Below are positions 40,175 to 45,705 of a DNA stretch of 45,705 nucleotides, in pieces. Numbering within the stretch: position 1 is the stretch's first letter; each line of letters starts with the position of its first letter. This DNA is from Candidatus Egerieousia equi. Its GTDB lineage: Bacteria; Bacteroidota; Bacteroidia; Bacteroidales; UBA932. Position numbers and translations under genes: made by a program. The notes below the pieces were generated by a model that made no database searches, had not been told where the DNA came from, and saw nothing but the letters and a program-made list of their open reading frames with translations. The DNA lies in NCBI GenBank assembly GCA_018065035.1, contig JAGHUC010000025.1:1-45705 (forward strand), read 5' to 3'.

Positions 40175-41128
40175 CTAGAATATTGATTCGCTGGTTTCGG
40201 TTGTGAATAGTTCCAGAGCCTTCATTCCCATGATGCTATTCCCTTTTGCGTTAAGCCTTGGACTCCATACGGCAATAGAGTACTTTGATGGGTAAATTGC
40301 AGCAATACCTCCGCCAACGCCGCTCTTGCCCGGAAGACCTACAAGGAATGAGAACTCACCCGCTTCATCGTAGAAACCGCAGGTCTGCATTATGGCGTTC
40401 AGACGTTTTACCTGGGATTTGGTAAGTTCAATTCCAGCATGACTGAAAGGGCGGTCACTGTGAGCGAAATTCAGGAAGGCGGCTGAAAGTTCACAGCAGT
40501 TCATTTCAAGTGAGCAAAGTGTGCAATATAAATGAAGAACGTCATTTATACCGTTGTTCAGATTGTGATGATATTTAAGCAGATTGGCTATTGCCGCATT
40601 CATGTAGCAGGTCTCGAATTCGGATTCGGCAACCTTTCTGTTGTAATCGAACTTGAAATCATTGATGCAGTTCCTGCCGTATGCCTCGGCACAGAGCGTG
40701 CGGACAAAGTTCAGAAAGAATTCCTCGGGCTTTTCCAGATGGCTCAGCAGAATGTCTGTGAGCACAAGTGCACCTGCGTTTATGAAAGGATTGCGGGGAA
40801 TTCCATGCTCGTATTCCAACTGAACCAGAGAGTTGAAGGAGGTTCCGGAAGGTTCCTTTCCCATTCGCTTCCAAAGATTCTCTCCCTCGAAATTCAGTGC
40901 TATCGCCAGTGAGAAAACTTTGGAAATACTTTGGATGGTGAAGCGCTCGCAGCTTTGGCCAAGTTCAAAGGTTCTGCCGTTGCACAGGCTGAGGCAGATT
41001 CCGAACTGATCCGGGTTCACCTCCGCCAGGGCAGGTATGTAGTCGGCCTGCCTTCCTTCCTTTGCAAGCGGCTGGATTTCATTGTATATGTTTTCAAGAA
41101 TCTGCTGATAATTATTTGTCTTGCTCAT
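40175..41128 (-). CDS. glsA: Glutaminase A
   Basis: This 317-residue cytosolic enzyme converts glutamine to glutamate and ammonia with a serine beta-lactamase-like fold. The S-x-x-K catalytic pair is S67-I-S-K70 in F-T-I-Q-S-I-S-K-V-F. The blocks N-P-F-I-N-A-G-A-L (about 135-143), S-E-F-E-T-C-Y-M-N-A-A-I-A and G-L-P-G-K-S-G-V-G-G-G-I define the family. The length is normal. It overlaps the end of the upstream permease gene by 17 bases, implying co-transcription. Glutaminase next to a nucleobase permease suggests a nitrogen-salvage operon; that is inference. Confidence 0.95.
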   Translation of the reverse strand: MSKTNNYQQILENIYNEIQPLAKEGRQADYIPALAEVNPDQFGICLSLCNGRTFELGQSCERFTIQSISKVFSLAIALNFEGENLWKRMGKEPSGTSFNSLVQLEYEHGIPRNPFINAGALVLTDILLSHLEKPEEFFLNFVRTLCAEAYGRNCINDFKFDYNRKVAESEFETCYMNAAIANLLKYHHNLNNGINDVLHLYCTLCSLEMNCCELSAAFLNFAHSDRPFSHAGIELTKSQVKRLNAIMQTCGFYDEAGEFSFLVGLPGKSGVGGGIAAIYPSKYSIAVWSPRLNAKGNSIMGMKALELFTTETSESIF

Positions 41129-42419
41129 CTTCCGGTACTATCAGGTTTAGTAATACAGCCAATATGAATACAATGGCAACGCAGTTTTCTGCGAAAACCA
41201 TTCTGAATACTTCAGGGAAAATATTGAATATTGCAGGAATTCTGGTGAATCCGAAACCGATGCACAGAGGTATGCCCGTGATTATCAGATTCCTTTTTGT
41301 GAATCCGCTTTTTGAAATCATTTCAAAGCCGGCGTAGAGAATGCTTCCGAACATGAGTATTGTGCATCCGCCGAGCACGGCATTCGGAATGGTGTTAAGT
41401 ACAATGCCGAAAACAGGGAAGAGGCCGCCCAGTATCATCAAAGTTGCTCCAACGGCAATGGTGAAGCGGTTGACTATCCTTGAAATGGCAATCAGACCTA
41501 TGTTCTGTGAGAATGTGGTTATTGGTGTGCAGCCCAGCATTCCGGCAACGGAACTTATGAAACCGTCACAGGAGATGGAACCGCCCAGTTCCTTGTCTGT
41601 TATCTCACGCTTGAGAGCACTGTAGCATAGCGCGGAACTGTCGCCGATTGTTTCGGTGGCGGAAACAAAGAATATGCTGAGCATTGCAAGAATGTCGGAA
41701 ATGTGGAATTCCGGCTTGAAAGGCAGGATTCTTGGCATTGATATAAGTTTCACATTGTGTACTGGAGAGAAATCCACCGCACCTATGCAGAGTGCCAGAA
41801 TGTATCCAGCGGCAAGTCCTGCGAGTATGGAAAGGGCACGTAATGTGCCTTTTGCCTTGGCGTGCAGTATTACGCATACAATCAGTGATACAGAGCCGAG
41901 AATCCAGTTCCTTGCGCTGCCGAAATCCGCTGCGCCCGTTCCTCCGGCAAAATCATTGGCACCTATTGGAACGAGGGTGAGGCCGATTGCCGTAACAACG
42001 GTAGCTGAAACAACTTTTGGCACGAATTTTATCCAATATTTGTGGAAGAGTCCGAAGCATCCTTCGATTATGCCGCCAACAATAACGGCACCAATGAGCG
42101 AACCCATTCCGTGCCTTGCAACTATTGCAATGGCAACTGAAAGGAATGTGAAACTTATACCCATAACAATTGGCAGTCTTGCACCGATGCGCCAAACGGG
42201 GTACAGCTGTATGAGTGTACCGATTCCTGCTATGATCATGCAATTCTGCAAGAGCATTGCGCTGGTTTCCTTGTCGAGGCCGGCTGCGTTTGACAGAATT
42301 ATTATTGGTGTGATGTTTGCAACGAACATGGCCAGAATGTGCTGCAGGCCAAAGGGAATGGCTCTGAGCAACGGTACACGGCCGTCAAGCTGATATAAGT
42401 TTCTTGTGCTTCCTTTCAT
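41112..42419 (-). CDS. NCS2-family nucleobase (xanthine/uracil) permease
   Basis: This 435-residue inner-membrane symporter has about fourteen hydrophobic helices. Family marks are the start (Y-Q-L-D-G-R-V-P, then P-F-G-L-Q-H-I-L-A-M-F-V-A-N), a T-E-T-I-G-D motif in the middle and N-x-G-x-x-x-I-S-R (Q-N-I-G-L-I-A-I-S-R) near helix 9-10. Members bring in uracil, xanthine or uric acid with protons or sodium; the exact base cannot be assigned. It is the first gene of a four-gene leftward operon with glsA, cutC and the transglutaminase-like lipoprotein. Confidence 0.9.
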   Translation of the reverse strand: MKGSTRNLYQLDGRVPLLRAIPFGLQHILAMFVANITPIIILSNAAGLDKETSAMLLQNCMIIAGIGTLIQLYPVWRIGARLPIVMGISFTFLSVAIAIVARHGMGSLIGAVIVGGIIEGCFGLFHKYWIKFVPKVVSATVVTAIGLTLVPIGANDFAGGTGAADFGSARNWILGSVSLIVCVILHAKAKGTLRALSILAGLAAGYILALCIGAVDFSPVHNVKLISMPRILPFKPEFHISDILAMLSIFFVSATETIGDSSALCYSALKREITDKELGGSISCDGFISSVAGMLGCTPITTFSQNIGLIAISRIVNRFTIAVGATLMILGGLFPVFGIVLNTIPNAVLGGCTILMFGSILYAGFEMISKSGFTKRNLIITGIPLCIGFGFTRIPAIFNIFPEVFRMVFAENCVAIVFILAVLLNLIVPEDEQDK

Positions 42420-42459
42420 TGTATAATATTCGGAGCGTTCGATTTCGTTATGATTGATG

Positions 42460-42467
42460 CAAATTTA
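42460..42467 (-). promoter_or_regulatory. -7 element for the permease-glsA-cutC operon
   Basis: The minus strand reads TAAATTTG (TAnnTTTG), 40 bases upstream of the ATG at 42419. No -33 TTG is seen at 19-21 bases. Confidence 0.45.
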
Positions 42468-42495
42468 TAAAATTATAGGCAAAATAGCCGCTGTA

Positions 42496-44310
42496 TCAGT
42501 TGAACAGGATTCCGTCGCCGTCAGGATCAAGGGTGTGCGTGAGTTTCTCAATGTTCAGCGAACGTGCGGATGCATCCACGATATCCTTGTAGATGCCGCC
42601 CTGCCTGTAAACCTCGTCAGGATTGCCGCTCTGCTCAACACGTCCCGCTTTCAGTGCGTATATCACATCGCTGTCAATTATCTGCGAGATTGAGTGCGAT
42701 ATAATGATAACAGTCCTTCCACGTTTGATTTCATCAATGCTGGCCTTGATCTGCTCTGTTGCAATGGCATCAAGTGATGCTGTAGGCTCGTCGAGGAATA
42801 TCACAGGAGGATTCTTGAGGAACATCCTGGCTATTGCAATTCTCTGCTGCTGGCCACCTGAAAGTTCCGTTGCCTGTGAATCAAAGCCCTTTGGAAGGGA
42901 AACTATCTGGTCGTAGATGTATGCCTTGCGAGCAGCTTCCTCTACTTCCTCATCAGTGGCATCAGGCCTTCCATATCTGATATTCTCAATGATAGTTCCG
43001 TCAAAGATATGGTTCTTCTGAAGGACAAGACCAATGTTGTCCCTCAGGAAATGTGTGTCATAATCCCTCAGATCAACTCCGTCAAGCTTTATTGAACCGC
43101 AGTCAGGCTCGTAGAATTTGTCAAGCAGATTCACGATTGTTGACTTGCCTGCTCCTGAGAGACCAACGAACGCCGTGATCTTTCCGCTCTCAATCTTCAT
43201 GTTAATGTTGTGCAGGGCCTTGTTTCCGTTAGGGTAGGTGAAATCAACTCCCTCAATCTCAAAATTACCTGTAATGCTTTCAGGCCTGTACTTGCCGCTG
43301 AGTTCCTCGTCCTTGTCTGAATTAAGGATGTCAAAGAAACCTTCCGCATAAATCAGAGCATCATTCATATCATCGAAGATACGCTGCAGCTGCGTGATAG
43401 GGGCCGTGACATTTGCAAAGAGCATCACGTGATACATTATCTTGCCTATGGTCATTCCCGGATAGTGGCTCAGCACCAGATAGGCTGTAAGGATGATTAT
43501 CAGAACCGTACCGAGCTGGCGTACGGAACTTTTCACGGCATCGTAGTAGAATGAAGTCTTTCTCACCGCCATCTGGTTGTCGGTGAACTTGGTCTGCAGG
43601 TCCCATTGTTTTCCACTTTCGATGGATTCCCTGTTGAAGCTTTTGATGACATTGATGCTCTCGATGATATTCATTATTCCGTGGCTCTTCTGTTCCCTGT
43701 AGGTTCGCATGTTGCGGCGCCATCCTTTGAGCTTCCTGGCCTGACGCACCGTAATCCAGAAATATATTGGAACTATGAACAAAGCGGTGAGTCCAACCCA
43801 GAAATTGGCAACGAACATAAGTATGAGAGCCAGCACGGCGCTTGTGAACAGAGGCAGCAGATCAATGAAGAAGTTCTGCACTGTCCTGCTCAAACTGCTT
43901 ACACCCTGGTCTATCCTGGTCTGCAGCTGACCGGTGGCATTGTCTTGACGTGAGAAGAACGCCATCTTGAAAGTAAGTATCTTGTCAATCACAGCCTGGC
44001 TCATGTCCTTGCTCACAAAAATCCTCATGCGCTCGCCGAAATAATTCTGGGCAAAGGTCACGAAGGCGGATATGATTTCCTTGGAAAGCAGGATTATGCT
44101 TATGATGGTAAGGATTCTGGCCGCCTTTGACCAGGAGAAATCCTCAACGCCGAGCAGGGCGTTTATGGCATCAACCGTACGGTCAAGCACCACGGCGTTT
44201 ATCTGTGCAATGAAGGATCCTATGAGGGTGAGAATCAATGTTATGATAACGAGCCATTTATATGGTTTTACAAACGGCCTGATATTCCTGAAGAGCTGGA
44301 TTAGGTTCAT
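42496..44310 (-). CDS. ABC exporter half-transporter (fused membrane and ATPase domains)
   Basis: This is a type IV ABC exporter subunit of 604 residues from ATG 44310, expected to work as a homodimer because no partner gene is adjacent. Six membrane helices occupy about 15-310. The ATPase domain has Walker A G-L-S-G-A-G-K-S-T, a Q-loop in G-L-V-L-Q-K-N, signature L-S-G-G-Q-Q-Q-R, Walker B V-I-F-L-D-E-P and H-loop I-I-S-H-S. All catalytic residues are intact. The substrate (lipid, drug or peptide) cannot be told. The frame extends eight codons to a TTG at 44334, but a well-spaced promoter at 44332-44362 makes ATG 44310 the start. Confidence 0.92.
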   Translation of the reverse strand: MNLIQLFRNIRPFVKPYKWLVIITLILTLIGSFIAQINAVVLDRTVDAINALLGVEDFSWSKAARILTIISIILLSKEIISAFVTFAQNYFGERMRIFVSKDMSQAVIDKILTFKMAFFSRQDNATGQLQTRIDQGVSSLSRTVQNFFIDLLPLFTSAVLALILMFVANFWVGLTALFIVPIYFWITVRQARKLKGWRRNMRTYREQKSHGIMNIIESINVIKSFNRESIESGKQWDLQTKFTDNQMAVRKTSFYYDAVKSSVRQLGTVLIIILTAYLVLSHYPGMTIGKIMYHVMLFANVTAPITQLQRIFDDMNDALIYAEGFFDILNSDKDEELSGKYRPESITGNFEIEGVDFTYPNGNKALHNINMKIESGKITAFVGLSGAGKSTIVNLLDKFYEPDCGSIKLDGVDLRDYDTHFLRDNIGLVLQKNHIFDGTIIENIRYGRPDATDEEVEEAARKAYIYDQIVSLPKGFDSQATELSGGQQQRIAIARMFLKNPPVIFLDEPTASLDAIATEQIKASIDEIKRGRTVIIISHSISQIIDSDVIYALKAGRVEQSGNPDEVYRQGGIYKDIVDASARSLNIEKLTHTLDPDGDGILFN

Positions 44311-44331
44311 ATTGTTCTTTGTTTCTTTGAA

Positions 44332-44362
44332 CAAAATTATCGGTAATGCCGCAATTATGCAA
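44332..44362 (-). promoter_or_regulatory. Complete Bacteroidota-type promoter for the ABC exporter gene
   Basis: On the minus strand, TTG (44362-44360) and TAATTTTG (44339-44332) are 20 bases apart, fitting the -33/-7 consensus. Transcription would start about 15-20 bases before ATG 44310. Confidence 0.65.
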
Positions 44363-44381
44363 ATAGCACAGGTTTTCTTCG

Positions 44382-44389
44382 TATATTTG
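44382..44389 (+). promoter_or_regulatory. -7 element for the pyrophosphatase gene
   Basis: TATATTTG (TAnnTTTG) lies 19 bases before the ATG at 44409. No -33 TTG is visible at normal spacing. Confidence 0.5.
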
Positions 44390-44408
44390 AAGGACTTAAC
44401 GATAGTTT

Positions 44409-44894
44409 ATGAAAGACATTGTAATAGATGCGCTTATTGAGATACCTTACGGCTCAATGAACAAATACGAACGTAATCCTGAAACAGGCAGGATACGTCT
44501 TGACCGAGTGCTGTATGCAGCCATGAGCTATCCGGCTGAATACGGTATCATTGAGAACACTCTGGCCCCTGATGGTGATCCACTTGATATACTGGTGATA
44601 GGCACGCAGCCTACATTCCCCGGCTGCATAGTTCCTGCAAGGGTGCTCGGCTATCTGGAAATGACCGACAACGGCAGCAAGGACTACAAGCTCATTGCCG
44701 TTACCGATTGCGATCCACGCTATGACGGCATCCATTCGCTTGAGGATCTGCCGGATTTCAAGCTCAAGGAGATCTCTAATTTCTTTGACAATTACAAGGT
44801 CCTGCAGGGCATAGATGTACATACCGGTGTATATCACGGAAAAGAGGATGCCATGAAAGTGATTGAGGAGTGCTTCAGAAATTTCAAGAAATGA
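44409..44894 (+). CDS. ppa: Inorganic pyrophosphatase (family I)
   Basis: This 161-residue soluble enzyme hydrolyses pyrophosphate to phosphate, pulling biosynthetic reactions forward. Family I motifs are complete: I-E-I-P-Y-G-S-M-N-K-Y-E, R-V-L-Y-A-A-M-S-Y-P-A-E-Y-G and the metal-binding D-G-D-P-L-D-I-L-V. It is slightly shorter than E. coli Ppa. In the first motif the usual K-G-S-R is Y-G-S-M, so one commonly conserved Lys/Arg of the start region differs. Its stop overlaps the ATG of the next gene (ATGA), so the two are translationally coupled. Confidence 0.95.
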   Translation: MKDIVIDALIEIPYGSMNKYERNPETGRIRLDRVLYAAMSYPAEYGIIENTLAPDGDPLDILVIGTQPTFPGCIVPARVLGYLEMTDNGSKDYKLIAVTDCDPRYDGIHSLEDLPDFKLKEISNFFDNYKVLQGIDVHTGVYHGKEDAMKVIEECFRNFKK

Positions 44895-45705
44895 ACAGAT
44901 TCAGAAGTTTCGTTCTCCCCATTGCAATAGTGCTGGGCTTTCTGTTCCACGATTACTGTGCTTTTGCAAAAGGACTCCTGCCATATCTGATTTTCATGAT
45001 ACTGCTTTCCAACTATGCAGCAGTTGACATGCGCAAGTTAAGGCCCGGACGCCTTGACCTCTGGCTGATGCTCATACAGGTCTCAGGCAGTATTCTTCCT
45101 TATCTTCTACTGCGATGGGCGGGCGTTGACCCTATAATCTGCGAGGGTGTGATGATGGTGGTCCTATGTCCTGTAGCGGCTTCTGTAATTGTGATTTCCT
45201 GCATTCTTGGCGCAAACCGCGAACGAGTCACCACTTATACCATCCTTGGTAATCTCATGGTTGCAGTGGTTGCTCCGGCAATTTTCTCCTTTATTGGTAA
45301 TCAGCAGGATATGCGCTTCATTGACGCCTTCCTGATGATATTGCGCCGAACAGCGCTCATTATTGCATTGCCATTCTTTCTTGCACTCATAGGACAGAAA
45401 CTCACACCACATATCAATAAGGCCGTGAGCCGCATGAAAGGCTTTTCATTCTATCTCTGGGCTCTTACCCTCACAATCACCCTCGGACAGACCATCGACT
45501 TCATTTTCCTGCATGGCGATGGTAACTGGAACAGCATTTTCATTCTGGGACTCGCTTCCGTTCTGATTTGCGCTTTTCAGTTCGCATTCGGGAAATGGCT
45601 TGGGCAGCGATGCTGCTCTGACAGAATGGCCGGAGGCCAGCTTCTAGCGCAGAAGAACGTTGCAATGGGCGTGTGGATGGCAAATACCTTCCTTACGCCT
45701 CTGGC
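44891..45705 (+). CDS. Bile acid:sodium symporter-like (BASS family) transporter, 3' truncated
   Basis: The frame from ATG 44891 stays open to the window end (271 codons). It encodes a polytopic membrane protein beginning M-N-R-F-R-S-F-V-L-P-I-A-I-V, with seven to eight hydrophobic helices. V-L-C-P-V-A-A-S-V followed by L-G-A-N-R-E-R-V-T and, near the edge, Q-K-N-V-A-M-G-V-W are the patterns of the SBF/BASS family (the usual E-x-x-x-Q-N). Substrates in bacteria include organic acids and pantoate as well as bile acids, so bile acid transport is not implied. The last residues and helix are outside the window. It is coupled to ppa by a four-base overlap. Confidence 0.8.
   Translation, partial: MNRFRSFVLPIAIVLGFLFHDYCAFAKGLLPYLIFMILLSNYAAVDMRKLRPGRLDLWLMLIQVSGSILPYLLLRWAGVDPIICEGVMMVVLCPVAASVIVISCILGANRERVTTYTILGNLMVAVVAPAIFSFIGNQQDMRFIDAFLMILRRTALIIALPFFLALIGQKLTPHINKAVSRMKGFSFYLWALTLTITLGQTIDFIFLHGDGNWNSIFILGLASVLICAFQFAFGKWLGQRCCSDRMAGGQLLAQKNVAMGVWMANTFLTPL

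Noticed and set aside
1-45705. CRISPR arrays, tRNA or rRNA genes, insertion sequences
   Set aside because: No regularly spaced repeats, cloverleaf-like segments, rRNA signatures or transposase motifs were seen by eye; weak or partial ones could be missed without a search.

Overview
The window looks like a chromosome segment of an uncultured or gut-type member of the Bacteroidales (Bacteroidota). The evidence is the start regions, which lack Shine-Dalgarno sequences and carry the Bacteroidota -7 element TAnnTTTG, the short lipobox lipoproteins, and families typical of the phylum (DUF4421-like, DUF5009-like, WYL-type N-terminal HTH). I saw no rRNA, tRNA, CRISPR array, integrase, transposase or phage gene. 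No gene-free stretch exceeds 300 bases. The longest is 121-359, which holds a terminator-like hairpin and a fossil of an HTH gene.

Layout. 1-3005: the end of a cytidylate-kinase-like gene, then leftward genes for a HAD phosphatase, a VanX-like D-Ala-D-Ala dipeptidase lipoprotein, an HTH protein with a long Ala/Glu-rich tail, and a tiny Cys-rich lipoprotein. 3137-8145: a Tat-signal LmbE/PIG-L deacetylase, a leftward EF-hand membrane protein and a GlgX-type debranching enzyme. 8149-26983: a leftward block of six tightly packed genes (about 18.8 kb) for very large proteins without signal peptides. 27013-33349: RidA, a DUF4421-like protein, then a transporter operon (YfcC-like, EamA, YdcZ-type) led by a DUF5009-like membrane acyltransferase. 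33434-36676: a CAT-fold acyltransferase, a YpfJ zinc peptidase, an MscS channel and a second HAD phosphatase. 36673-42419: a leftward operon of an NCS2 nucleobase permease, glutaminase, a short CutC and a transglutaminase-like lipoprotein. 42496-45705: an ABC exporter half-transporter, then rightward pyrophosphatase and a BASS-type transporter cut by the window end.

The most interesting part is the six-gene block. In transcription order it encodes a 1707-residue protein with a helical N-terminal half and a beta-rich DUF6603-like C-terminal half; three large proteins (1091, 1560 and 605 residues) with strongly patterned motifs that I remember, unverified, from uncharacterised multi-gene cassettes in actinobacteria, myxobacteria and cyanobacteria; a small protein resembling a GT-A glycosyltransferase; and a 1018-residue protein with an NlpC/P60-like module, a Pro-rich linker and a possible lysozyme-like C-terminal domain. 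Gaps of -4 to +11 bases imply one transcript and a shared function. The set has no recognisable sheath, tube, spike, ATPase or secretion-signal gene, so it is not a standard contractile injection system. I regard it as a candidate undescribed system, possibly a large cytoplasmically assembled complex with a cell-wall-acting component. Its function cannot be read from sequence alone.
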